From contig NZ_AP027055.1 of assembly GCF_027924905.1 (NCBI RefSeq), forward strand, positions 1,302,001 through 1,366,000: DNA of 64,000 bases, in the 5' to 3' direction. Positions 36,599 through 43,372 of the stretch are shown piece after piece (positions within the stretch are counted from its first letter, which is position 1; every line of letters starts with the position of its first letter). The notes under the pieces were generated by a model that saw nothing but the letters and a program-made list of their open reading frames with translations, ran no database searches and was not told where the DNA came from. Origin of the DNA: Limnohabitans sp. INBF002 (GTDB lineage Bacteria; Pseudomonadota; Gammaproteobacteria; Burkholderiales; Burkholderiaceae_C). Position numbers and translations under genes: made by a program.

Positions 36599-36601
36599 GC
36601 G

Positions 36602-38386
36602 TCAGAAAGGAACGGTGACTTGCAGCCAATAACGGTTGCGGTCGCGCGTGCCGTCTTGGTCGTTGCCGGTTTGCGTGGGGTTGGGGTTGTGGCCTTGGCG
36701 GCGCGCCCATGTGGCTTTGAAGTTCACCCCATCGTCGTTGGTGTAGCCAATGCTGGCACCAAAGCCTTTGTAGGTGTTGCGGTTGTGTTGCGGCCCGCCG
36801 GGGTAGGACGGGTCATGTTGCAGCCACAGCTGGCCCCAGTCATAAAAGCCGGTAAGGTTGATGCCAGACTCAAGGCTGTGGCGCAGCTCAAACTGAATCA
36901 GTTGCGCATCGGTGCCCGAGCCCTCGCCCGTCGGATAAGCACGCACGCCGTTCATGCCGCCTAGCTGCATTTTTTCAGACGAATCCAGGTTCTTGTCGGC
37001 CAGCTGACCGGTGTACGACACAAAGGCTGTGGTCTGGTTGGTAAGTGACTGTTGCCAACTACCCATGACGCGTAGCTTGTTAAAGACACCTTCGGTGTGC
37101 ACGGTGGTGGCATCGGTTTGCTGACTGAGAGAGCCGTCCAAATTGATGCTGCCATGCGCAATCTGTAATAAATAGGTACCCGTTCCACCGCCCGGGTTGA
37201 GGTCACGGTAAAAGCCTGCGACCTGCGCAGCCATGACTTTGGCCTCGTAATCAGACATCAACAAGCCTTGAGCCGAGGTGTTTTGAAACTTTTTGCCATC
37301 AGCACTCAGCGTGACCGTGGCGCTGCGGTCGTCAGCACGCAACAGCGGGTAGACCCATTCCATGCCCTTGGTGATGGCTCGGCCCACGGCGCCCACCATG
37401 CCCTGCTCGCCCACGACCACTTCATAGCTCATGGCTGACACGTTCAGCCCCATGCGCCAACCGTCAGTGCCAACGGGCATGCTGTAAGCCAAGCGGGCGT
37501 AGTCGCTGCCTTGGGTGTGAACGGCCACGACGTTGAGTAAATCGGCCAGGTCGTTGGGGTTGAACCAATTCAGCGTGGCCATCAAACGCATCGCGCCTGT
37601 GGACCGAGAGCCGCCGTTGTCCATGGTCAACTCCGCCTGACGCGTGCGGCCTTGGTACAACTTAAGCAATAACTCTGTTTCACCGGCTTCGCGGCCTTGA
37701 CGCAATGAGCCTTGGACGCTCATGCCCGGCAGGTCATTGGCCAGCGCTAAGGCGCGGTCCAGCGACTTGGTGTTCAAAGGCTCGCCCGTGTGTTGCTGGG
37801 CTTCGATGATGGCAGTCACATGCGCTTGGGTGTTGGGCAAATCGGCAAGCTCTTGCTCGATCTCGACTTTGGAGAACACCGATTCAATGACATCCACCAC
37901 CAACACGCCGTCGGTCAGGTCTTGTGGCGGCAAGATGGCACGGGCCAAGTAGTTGTTCTGTCGGTAATACGACTCCACCACCATGCCGATTTCCAGCATT
38001 TGCTCGTAGCTCATGGGGGTGCCGATGTAGGGTTCGACAATGCCTTTGAGCTCCATGTCGCCCAGAATGGTGACGCCTTGGAATTTGATCGATTTGAGAG
38101 TGATGAGTGCCTGAGCGGCTTCAGCCGCTTCTTTGTCGGCCAGCATTTTGTCCATGGCGGCACCCACGGTGCCTGGCGCGTAAGCCGCATGGGGCTTGGG
38201 TTCGGCAATCTTTGTGCCGGTGATGGCCTCGGCCCATTCGGTGACAGGCAGGTCGGTTTTTTCCTCAATCGCGCGCAGCACGCGGCCTGCCTGCTTTGGC
38301 AAAACAGGGTCGTAGATTTCCAACGACCCAGCCAAAAGACACAGGAACGCAATCGCTGCAATGATTCGCGACCGAGTTAACTTCAC
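36602..38386 (-). CDS. TpsB outer-membrane transporter (ShlB/FhaC/HecB family)
   Basis: 594 residues. It exports the TpsA protein across the outer membrane. After an N-terminal hydrophobic segment (8-20; possible cleavage after AGS, residue 21) there is an atypical charged helical extension to about residue 95. POTRA1 spans about 96-171 (ITLKSIKFQG...VVDVIES), POTRA2 about 185-244, and the 16-strand barrel about 250-594. The barrel carries the Omp85/TpsB lid-lock loop signature VRAYPTGEG (481-489) and ends in a C-terminal Phe, as outer-membrane beta-barrels do. The stop is 3 bp before the longest tpsA frame, so the two are one operon. The extension replaces the usual proline-rich H1-helix linker, which instead appears in the small POTRA protein upstream. 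Confidence 0.9.
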   Translation of the reverse strand: MKLTRSRIIAAIAFLCLLAGSLEIYDPVLPKQAGRVLRAIEEKTDLPVTEWAEAITGTKIAEPKPHAAYAPGTVGAAMDKMLADKEAAEAAQALITLKSIKFQGVTILGDMELKGIVEPYIGTPMSYEQMLEIGMVVESYYRQNNYLARAILPPQDLTDGVLVVDVIESVFSKVEIEQELADLPNTQAHVTAIIEAQQHTGEPLNTKSLDRALALANDLPGMSVQGSLRQGREAGETELLLKLYQGRTRQAELTMDNGGSRSTGAMRLMATLNWFNPNDLADLLNVVAVHTQGSDYARLAYSMPVGTDGWRMGLNVSAMSYEVVVGEQGMVGAVGRAITKGMEWVYPLLRADDRSATVTLSADGKKFQNTSAQGLLMSDYEAKVMAAQVAGFYRDLNPGGGTGTYLLQIAHGSINLDGSLSQQTDATTVHTEGVFNKLRVMGSWQQSLTNQTTAFVSYTGQLADKNLDSSEKMQLGGMNGVRAYPTGEGSGTDAQLIQFELRHSLESGINLTGFYDWGQLWLQHDPSYPGGPQHNRNTYKGFGASIGYTNDDGVNFKATWARRQGHNPNPTQTGNDQDGTRDRNRYWLQVTVPF

Positions 38387-38509
38387 AAAATGAGTACTAA
38401 AACAACCATAAGGGTTGTATTAATGCAAATTCCGTGCCTTGCCGTTTTTTGACGGTTTTACTGGGCGAAATTGCCGCTTTGCGCGTGCGCCCTTTATATG
38501 AAACGCTTT

Positions 38510-38947
38510 TTAGCGTGAAGAGCTAGGAGGAATGGTCTCAATCACCTGAATAACCAGCTCGTCCCCCGTCAACGCTTGACGAGGAATGTAGGCCTGCACC
38601 ACCCAACCAGTTTGGCGGTAGGCCTCGGACACGGCATGGGTCAGTTGCTGCAAATCGTGTGCGGTCAAAGGCCGATTGGCAAAAGGTGCTGCCACCACTT
38701 GGAGCCGATCGGTCGCCAAGATCTTGTTGCCATTGAACTTAAAGCGCTGAGCCGTGACCACGGTGGCGTCGCTCAAAACCAAGGCGGGCGGCAAGGCTTC
38801 GCGTTTTTGAGCGGCTTGCTGCATCTGGTTTTGCCTGTTGCTTTGCTCGATTTGACGCATCAAAGCGCCCGCATCAGGGATGTTTTGAGCCCATGTGCCG
38901 CTGCACAGCACTGCCAAAACAGCAGCCGCTAACGATGTGTGACGCAT
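38510..38947 (-). CDS. free-standing single-POTRA periplasmic protein
   Basis: 145 residues. A signal peptide ends at TWA-Q (20/21). A Gln-rich helix follows (DAGALMRQIEQSNRQNQMQQ), then a PP linker, then one POTRA domain (about 67-136, RFKFNGNKIL to LVIQVIE), with the stop just after. This is the layout of a canonical TpsB N-terminus (signal, H1 helix, POTRA1) without POTRA2 or a barrel. AGGGGG lies 6 bp before the ATG. It is 123 bp upstream of tpsB on the same strand. Either it is a remnant of a duplicated tpsB or a separate chaperone-like POTRA subunit that helps deliver TpsA. The frame is intact and no barrel remnant follows, which favours a standalone product. A small stem (38503-38516) overlaps the stop. 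Confidence 0.75.
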   Translation of the reverse strand: MRHTSLAAAVLAVLCSGTWAQNIPDAGALMRQIEQSNRQNQMQQAAQKREALPPALVLSDATVVTAQRFKFNGNKILATDRLQVVAAPFANRPLTAHDLQQLTHAVSEAYRQTGWVVQAYIPRQALTGDELVIQVIETIPPSSSR

Positions 38948-39060
38948 AAATCCCCCTGAAACCAGTCAAACCTAAACAGGCTTAAGCATAGCGCGGGCGC
39001 AGAGTTTTCTGCCCCGCACTCAATCACATGCGATGTAAAACCTTGAAAATCCCATCCCCA

Positions 39061-39083
39061 TTTGTAAAGCAATGATTTACAAA
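39061..39083. promoter_or_regulatory. operator-like inverted repeat upstream of higBA
   Basis: TTTGTAAA-GCAATGA-TTTACAAA is an 8-bp perfect inverted repeat ending 2 bp before the higB ATG. Type II antitoxins such as HigA bind such palindromes to repress their own operon. No Shine-Dalgarno sequence can be seen before higB because the palindrome occupies that place. It also lies in the 138-bp divergent region shared with the TPS operon. Confidence 0.6.
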
Positions 39084-39085
39084 CT

Positions 39086-39364
39086 ATGATTCTCTCAATT
39101 TCACACAAAGCTTTAGCCCTTTTCTTTAAAACGGGGCAAACCAAAGGGATACAAGCCATTCATGCCACTCGCCTGCGAGATTTATTGACCACATTAAATG
39201 TCGCAGTTGGCCCGCATGATTTGAAACGCCCCTCTTGGCGGTTACACGCCTTGTCAGGTGACAAGGCTGGCTTTTATGCCATGACCGTCCAAGCCAATTG
39301 GCGACTGACATTTCGATTTGTAGGTGAAAACGTGGAGCTATTGAACTATTTGGATTACCACTGA
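39086..39364 (+). CDS. higB: HigB-type toxin (RelE/ParE superfamily)
   Basis: 92 residues. It matches the HigB family: the start MILSISHKALALFFKTG resembles the usual HxGLxxFFxTG opening, then IQAIHATRLRDLL, WRLHALSGDKAG, and NWRLTFRFVGENVELLNYLDYH at the end. Family members are ribosome-dependent mRNA interferases. The gene order toxin-then-antitoxin, with a 9-bp gap to higA, is characteristic. The start is fixed by the family N-terminus even though no ribosome-binding site is visible. The locus sits between the TPS operon and tRNA-Lys, a usual place for accessory modules. Confidence 0.88.
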   Translation: MILSISHKALALFFKTGQTKGIQAIHATRLRDLLTTLNVAVGPHDLKRPSWRLHALSGDKAGFYAMTVQANWRLTFRFVGENVELLNYLDYH

Positions 39365-39373
39365 AAGACAACA

Positions 39374-39688
39374 ATGAAATCAAAAATGCACAACCCCACA
39401 CCTCCTGGTTCCCTACTTGCAGGATGGCTCAAAGACCTCAATGTAAGCGTGACAGCTTTTGCCCAACACATTGGCATCAGCCGTGTGATGCTCTCACGAC
39501 TTATCCATGGGCATGCAGCTGTCAGTGCAGATATGGACTTGCGCCTATCCGAAGCGCTTGGAACATCGGCAGGGTTTTGGTTGGCACTGCAAAACCAACG
39601 CGACCTTTGGCAAGCGATGGAAACGGCCAAAGCTCGTGCGCCAATTCAGCCTGTGTCGATGGCTAATCCGATAACGCTTTCTTCTTAA
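39374..39688 (+). CDS. higA: HigA-type antitoxin (XRE family HTH)
   Basis: 104 residues from the first ATG; a second in-frame ATG at 39386 (MHNPTPPG) matches the usual family start better. The helix-turn-helix is at about residues 26-46 (VTAFAQHIGISRVMLSRLIHG pattern), followed by LSEALGTSAGFWLALQNQRDLW, the HigA/VapI signature. It should neutralise HigB and repress the operon through the palindrome at 39061-39083. Its end overlaps the convergent hypothetical gene by 26 bp. Confidence 0.88.
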   Translation: MKSKMHNPTPPGSLLAGWLKDLNVSVTAFAQHIGISRVMLSRLIHGHAAVSADMDLRLSEALGTSAGFWLALQNQRDLWQAMETAKARAPIQPVSMANPITLSS

Positions 39689-40136
39689 ACACCTCTGGCA
39701 AATTGCATTCCGCCAGTTCGGCTTCTAGCTGGACATCGCCAATCAAGTACTCACCGCGTTTGGCGAAGTTGTCTTTCATGCGTTTGCTGTAGACCTCCGA
39801 CACATTGGCCACCGCTCGGTTGACGGTTTTCATGGTGTCTTTGCTTTTCATGCCGCGTTTTTTGTCGATTTCTCGCTCATTGGCCTCAGACAGCACCATG
39901 TAGTGTTGCGCCAAAGATTCGAAATCTTGCGCACCTTTTTTCTGGCCTTTGCGCAGCAAAAGCGCCGACACATTCAGTTGCAAAGCCGCACATCGGTTGT
40001 ACAGATAAGACAAACGCGTGCCGTCACCGTAGGTTTGGTACTGTTTGCGCACTTCATCAAATGTGGCCAATTCAGCCGCTTGAATCGGCAAAGCCACTGC
40101 CATGGCGATGAGGAAATAGAGTTTGTAACTTCTCAT
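39663..40136 (-). CDS. small periplasmic protein of unknown function
   Basis: 157 residues starting at ATG 40136; a longer frame to 40157 adds seven residues that do not resemble a signal n-region. A signal peptide (MRSYKLYFLIAMAVALPIQA-A) precedes a Lys-rich, mostly helical domain with two Cys (NRCAALQLN and AECNLPEVF) that could form a disulfide. No family recognised. It is convergent with higA, with overlapping ends, and divergent from the small TPR gene. Confidence 0.6.
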   Translation of the reverse strand: MRSYKLYFLIAMAVALPIQAAELATFDEVRKQYQTYGDGTRLSYLYNRCAALQLNVSALLLRKGQKKGAQDFESLAQHYMVLSEANEREIDKKRGMKSKDTMKTVNRAVANVSEVYSKRMKDNFAKRGEYLIGDVQLEAELAECNLPEVFKKKALSD

Positions 40137-40165
40137 ATTTGATAGTGAAACTGTCAATTTTTAAT

Positions 40166-40183
40166 TTGGCACAGATTATGCAT
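40166..40183 (+). promoter_or_regulatory. sigma-54 (-24/-12) promoter candidate for the small TPR gene
   Basis: TTGGCACAGATTATGCAT matches the RpoN consensus TTGGCAC-N5-TTGCA with GG (40168-40169) and GC (40180-40181) separated by exactly 10 bases. The predicted start point (about 40193) leaves about 23 bases before the ATG at 40216. This suggests dependence on an enhancer-binding activator, none of which is encoded nearby. Confidence 0.45.
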
Positions 40184-40215
40184 AGCTAGAACAAATTGAT
40201 TTTCAGGAGCACCAC

Positions 40216-40500
40216 ATGTCATACAACCAACACCTCTCTGGCGGAAAACTGACCAGCTTTACGCTGAACGAACTCACGCAAGCTGCGGAAATGCTTGAAG
40301 CATCAGGCCGCTACGAAGAAGCGATTGACCTCTACCGTCAATGGCTCAAGCACAGCCAAGACGAGCGCAAGCACGTGGCTTGGTTCAATTATGGCTGGCT
40401 ACTGCAAAAACAAAACTTGTTCAGCGATGCCGCCAATGCCTATGACCAGCTGACGAACAATTACGCCAGCTACCTGTCTGGCACCGCCACTGCGGCCTGA
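40216..40500 (+). CDS. small tetratricopeptide-repeat protein
   Basis: 94 residues, preceded by AGGAGC 7 bp before the ATG. It has about one and a half TPR units: AAEMLEASGRYEEAIDLYRQWLKH and then VAWFNYGWLLQKQNLFSDAANAYDQL. The sequence resembles the N-terminal repeats of larger TPR or O-GlcNAc-transferase-like proteins, but it stops cleanly and has its own promoter-like element and terminator. It is probably a soluble cytoplasmic adaptor; a truncated remnant of a glycosyltransferase for the giant adhesin is a less certain alternative. Confidence 0.65.
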   Translation: MSYNQHLSGGKLTSFTLNELTQAAEMLEASGRYEEAIDLYRQWLKHSQDERKHVAWFNYGWLLQKQNLFSDAANAYDQLTNNYASYLSGTATAA

Positions 40501-40509
40501 TACGCCGTC

Positions 40510-40535
40510 AAACCACCACCGCCCTTGGTGGTTTT
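40510..40535 (+). terminator. intrinsic terminator of the small TPR gene
   Basis: A 9-bp perfect stem AAACCACCA / TGGTGGTTT with a 7-base loop, followed by a short T-run, 10 bp after the TPR stop codon. The roughly 80 bases from here to the next terminator are AT-rich, with a loose inverted repeat (40562-40590), and hold no gene I can see. Confidence 0.6.
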
Positions 40536-40616
40536 GTGGCCCTTGCATTGTTTACATAAGATTAATCGTATTTCTATTGAATATGATTAAAAATACAAAA
40601 TCGTTTCGGAAATGAA

Positions 40617-40646
40617 AAAAGGACTTAGATTTCTCTAAGTCCTTTT
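40617..40646 (-). terminator. intrinsic terminator of the tRNA-Lys transcript
   Basis: A 13-bp perfect stem (AAAAGGACTTAGA / TCTAAGTCCTTTT) with a TTTC loop. On the minus strand it ends in a T-run of six and lies 9 bp after the tRNA 3' end. It is A-rich on the other side too, so it may work in both directions. Confidence 0.85.
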
Positions 40647-40654
40647 AAGATTTT

Positions 40655-40730
40655 TGGTGGGACCAGCGGGGGTCGAACCCACGACAAACGGATTAAAAGT
40701 CCGCTGCTCTACCAACTGAGCTATGGTCCC
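40655..40730 (-). tRNA. tRNA-Lys (anticodon UUU)
   Basis: 76 bases on the minus strand, beginning GGGACCATAGCTCAGTTGG and ending GGTCCCACCA. The acceptor stem GGGACCA/TGGTCCC pairs fully. The D-arm (GCTCAGTTGGTAGAGC), anticodon arm CGGACTTTTAATCCG with loop CTTTTAA, and T-arm GTGGGTTCGACCCCCGC fold as a standard cloverleaf. CCA is encoded. It lies 62 bp downstream of tcdA. Confidence 0.97.
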
Positions 40731-40777
40731 ATCACGCGAGGTATTTAACGTTTGTTTCGTACCCTGCGAAGCCTAAA

Positions 40778-40807
40778 AGTATAACGCATTTTTCACGCTT
40801 TTGGCAA
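40778..40807 (-). promoter_or_regulatory. sigma-70 promoter candidate for tRNA-Lys
   Basis: On the minus strand TTGCCA (40802-40807) and TATACT (40778-40783) are separated by 18 bp, a close match to the -35/-10 consensus. The -35 box lies in the last codons of tcdA, so the tRNA can be transcribed apart from the tol-pal operon. Predicted leader about 40 bases. Confidence 0.55.
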
Positions 40808-41620
40808 TGGGCGCGAAGAAATTTGATCAAAAACCCATCCCGCTGCGCATTGCCCAAAAGTGGCCGTCACGCTGACCACAGAGCCGTAGCCATGGCAGTT
40901 CAATGAGCCGTCACCTTCGACGGCACAGCTCGCGTCGGGTGGTGCCACGGCTTCACGGCTGAACACACAAGTGACGCCCATTTTTTTGCCATCGCGCGCA
41001 GCGCCGTGTTCGCGACGCAGGTTGTAACGCAGTTTGGCCAACAAAGGGTCATGGCTGGTGTTAGACAGATCATCCACATCCACTTTGTGCGCCAAGCGTT
41101 TACCGCCCGCAGCACCCACGGTGATGAACAAGCAGCGCTGTTTCAGTGCCCAAGCCGCCATGGCGGTTTTGGCTTTCACCTGGTCACAGGCATCAATCAC
41201 GGCATCAACCGGCACACCCCCCAAAAGGCTTGGCCAGTTGTCGGGCTCTACAAAGTCTTCGATGCAGGTCACCACGCAGTCGGGGTTGATGTGGGCAATG
41301 CGTTGGCGCATGGCTTCGACCTTGGCCATGCCCACGGTGTCGTCGAGCGCATGAATTTGTCGGTTGATGTTGGACTCGGCCACGTGGTCAAGGTCAATCA
41401 GGGTCAAGCGCCCCACCCCGCTGCGTGCCAAGGCTTCGACTGACCAAGAGCCCACGCCGCCCACGCCCACCACCACCACATGCGCGGCACGAATGCGCGC
41501 GGCACCGTTCACGCCATACAAACGCTCTAAGCCGCCAAAGCGGCGGTCGGTGACAGAAGGCTCAAACACAGGCGGTGCGCTCCAAACGCGCGGCTTGCTG
41601 GCGCAAAGACACCACGGCAC
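40793..41620 (-). CDS. tcdA: tRNA threonylcarbamoyladenosine dehydratase
   Basis: It catalyses ATP-dependent cyclisation of t6A37 to ct6A in ANN-decoding tRNAs. The protein is an E1/ThiF-like Rossmann fold: VVVVGVGGVGSWSVEALARSG is the nucleotide-binding loop, followed by LIDLDHVAESNINRQ, DACDQVKAK and GAAGGKR, all typical of TcdA/CsdL. The 275-residue frame overlaps the transporter gene by 59 bp. A GTG at 41569 (VFEPSVTDRRFGG), with GGAG 10 bases upstream and only an 8-bp overlap, is a better start and gives 258 residues. It is last in the tolB operon, next to a tRNA-Lys(UUU) gene. Confidence 0.92.
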   Translation of the reverse strand: MPWCLCASKPRVWSAPPVFEPSVTDRRFGGLERLYGVNGAARIRAAHVVVVGVGGVGSWSVEALARSGVGRLTLIDLDHVAESNINRQIHALDDTVGMAKVEAMRQRIAHINPDCVVTCIEDFVEPDNWPSLLGGVPVDAVIDACDQVKAKTAMAAWALKQRCLFITVGAAGGKRLAHKVDVDDLSNTSHDPLLAKLRYNLRREHGAARDGKKMGVTCVFSREAVAPPDASCAVEGDGSLNCHGYGSVVSVTATFGQCAAGWVFDQISSRPLPKA

Positions 41621-42644
41621 CCAACACGATGGCGGCCAAGGCCACCACCGAGTTCAAGCTCAAGGTCGAAAGACCACTCAAGCCTTGCCCAATGGTGCAG
41701 CCCAGGGCGGTCACGCCACCGACGCCCATCAACACGCTACCCAGCAGGTGTTGGCCCAAATCGCGCGGGTTGGCAAAGCCTTCCCAGCGAAACGTTTTGC
41801 TTTGCAAAGCCGAGGCCGCAGAGCCGACAACCACACCCGCCACGGCGGCCACGCCGGTGGTCAGCACTTTAGAGGCGTCGCTGTAAAACATGAGCCAATC
41901 CAAGGTGGCCGCCACGGGGGCGACAAAGCTCAAGGCTTCTATGCGGCCCGAGCTGGTGGCGACATACACGGCATCCAACGTTTCTGGATGTTCAGGCACA
42001 AAGCCCAAATGACCGCTCACCCACCACATGGCCATCACGGTGCCGCCCACGCCAAAGCCTGCAACAAGACTGTCGCCGCACCAAAAATCTTTGTGACGCA
42101 ACACCCCAACCAACAAGGCTAGGCCAAGGAGGTAAGCCAAGCCGGGCACGCCCAGCATATTCAGATTGGCACCCGCAGGCATATCGACAAACACGGCGTC
42201 TACCGTGCTTACGCGCAAGACCGCCGTGATGCCTTTGAGGGTGGCAAAGGCACTGACGCCCATCACCACAAACACAACCAACGACTTGAGGTTGCCACCG
42301 CCCATGCGCACCAAGGTTTTGTTGCCGCAGCCTGAGGCGATGACCATGCCGTAGCCAAACATCAAACCGCCCACCAGCGTGGACAACCACATCAGGCGTG
42401 AGCTGGCGTACAAGGTTTTGCTAGGGTCGATCAGGCCAAAGTCGGCCAGAGCGGCAAAGCCGATCATCGCCACGCCAATCGCGCACAGCCATTGGCGTGC
42501 GCGCGTCCAGTCACCCATGTGGACCACATCCGAAATGGCGCCCATGGTGCAAAAGTGCGTGCGTTGGCTGATGGCGCCCAAAAGCAAGCCCCCTAAAAAA
42601 AAGGCCCATAGGACCTCTTTGGTGAGCGTGGCGATCTCGGTCAC
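41562..42644 (-). CDS. YeeE/YedE family transporter (thiosulfate uptake type)
   Basis: 360 residues with about nine or ten membrane helices. The three conserved Cys-containing elements of TsuA/YeeE are present: RTHFCTMGAISD near the N-terminus, IASGCGNKTLVRMGGGN, and TALGCTIGQGLSGLSTLS near the C-terminus. In the characterised homologue these cysteines relay thiosulfate through the membrane. The substrate here is inferred; other sulfur compounds are possible. The start overlaps the cpoB stop by 4 bp (ATGA), so it is translationally coupled to the Tol-Pal genes. That is an unusual operon partner. Confidence 0.85.
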   Translation of the reverse strand: MTEIATLTKEVLWAFFLGGLLLGAISQRTHFCTMGAISDVVHMGDWTRARQWLCAIGVAMIGFAALADFGLIDPSKTLYASSRLMWLSTLVGGLMFGYGMVIASGCGNKTLVRMGGGNLKSLVVFVVMGVSAFATLKGITAVLRVSTVDAVFVDMPAGANLNMLGVPGLAYLLGLALLVGVLRHKDFWCGDSLVAGFGVGGTVMAMWWVSGHLGFVPEHPETLDAVYVATSSGRIEALSFVAPVAATLDWLMFYSDASKVLTTGVAAVAGVVVGSAASALQSKTFRWEGFANPRDLGQHLLGSVLMGVGGVTALGCTIGQGLSGLSTLSLNSVVALAAIVLGAVVSLRQQAARLERTACV

Positions 42645-43372
42645 TTGAGCTTCGCCAGACGCTCAGAGGCCGCAGAGGCAGCCTCGGTGTGTGGATAGGT
42701 CTTCACCACATCGCCCAAGGTTTTGCGGGCGGCCTTGATGTCTTTCAACTCCAACTGACAATTGGCCACTGACAACATGGCGTCTGCAGAACGCATGTGG
42801 TTCGGGGCTTTGCTCAACAAGGTGTTGAAGTTTTTGATGGCGTTGTTGTAGTCGCGGTTGGCGTACTGGGCATTGCCCACCCAAAACAACGAAGGCACCA
42901 CGTAGCCACTCTTGGGATTGCGTTTGATGAAGTCGTTGAACGCAGTGCTGGCGGCGCCAAACTCGCCTTTGCGGAAGATGGCCAAGGCGTCTTCGTAGGC
43001 TTTGGTTTCTGCGGGATCAGCCACAAACTCCACGCCATCGACCTTGACTTTGGTGGGTTCAAACTTTTTCAAGCGGTCGTCCACGCCTTGAGACAACTCT
43101 TGCTGGCGGCGCAGCTCTTGCGTCAACTCTTCTTTTTCGCCGCGCAAACGTGCTGTTTCTTCGCGTAAGGCTTCAAACTGGTTTTGCTGTTCAAGCAAGC
43201 TGCGCTGGAAGTTTTGAATCTCTTCGCCTTGGCGTTCCACGCGTTCGCGCAAATCGAGAATCGCACGACGTGCATCGGTATCTTCAAACAACGCGGCATG
43301 CACGCCAGTGCTCAACAACACACCTGTGGCCAAGACCACAGCGCGGAGAGAAAAAGAAGGGTTCAATGTCAT
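42641..43372 (-). CDS. cpoB: cell-division coordinator CpoB (YbgF), periplasmic TPR protein
   Basis: 243 residues. After a signal peptide ending near VHA-A there is an N-terminal trimerising coiled coil (about 35-100, RRAILDLRERVERQGEEIQ onward) and a C-terminal TPR domain (about 120-243, EDALAIFRKGEFGAASTAF, then LFWVGNAQYANRDYNNAI). CpoB links peptidoglycan synthesis with Tol-driven outer-membrane constriction at the septum. Its start overlaps the pal stop by 4 bp and its end overlaps the YeeE-type gene by 4 bp. Confidence 0.93.
   Translation of the reverse strand: MTLNPSFSLRAVVLATGVLLSTGVHAALFEDTDARRAILDLRERVERQGEEIQNFQRSLLEQQNQFEALREETARLRGEKEELTQELRRQQELSQGVDDRLKKFEPTKVKVDGVEFVADPAETKAYEDALAIFRKGEFGAASTAFNDFIKRNPKSGYVVPSLFWVGNAQYANRDYNNAIKNFNTLLSKAPNHMRSADAMLSVANCQLELKDIKAARKTLGDVVKTYPHTEAASAASERLAKLK

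Noticed and set aside
36545-36598. GTG at 36598 as the start of tpsA
   Set aside because: The first 18 residues are not signal-like and the two ATGs at 36544 and 36538 are better placed. The full frame is kept in the coordinates because initiation is not certain.
39062-39090. TTGTAA-N17-TATGAT as the higB promoter
   Set aside because: The -10 box would include the higB ATG, so transcription would begin inside the gene. The family N-terminus shows the ATG at 39086 is the real start.
38929-39159. 76-residue minus-strand frame between the POTRA gene and higB
   Set aside because: It overlaps the higB start and the POTRA gene start, has no signal or family pattern and covers the operator region.
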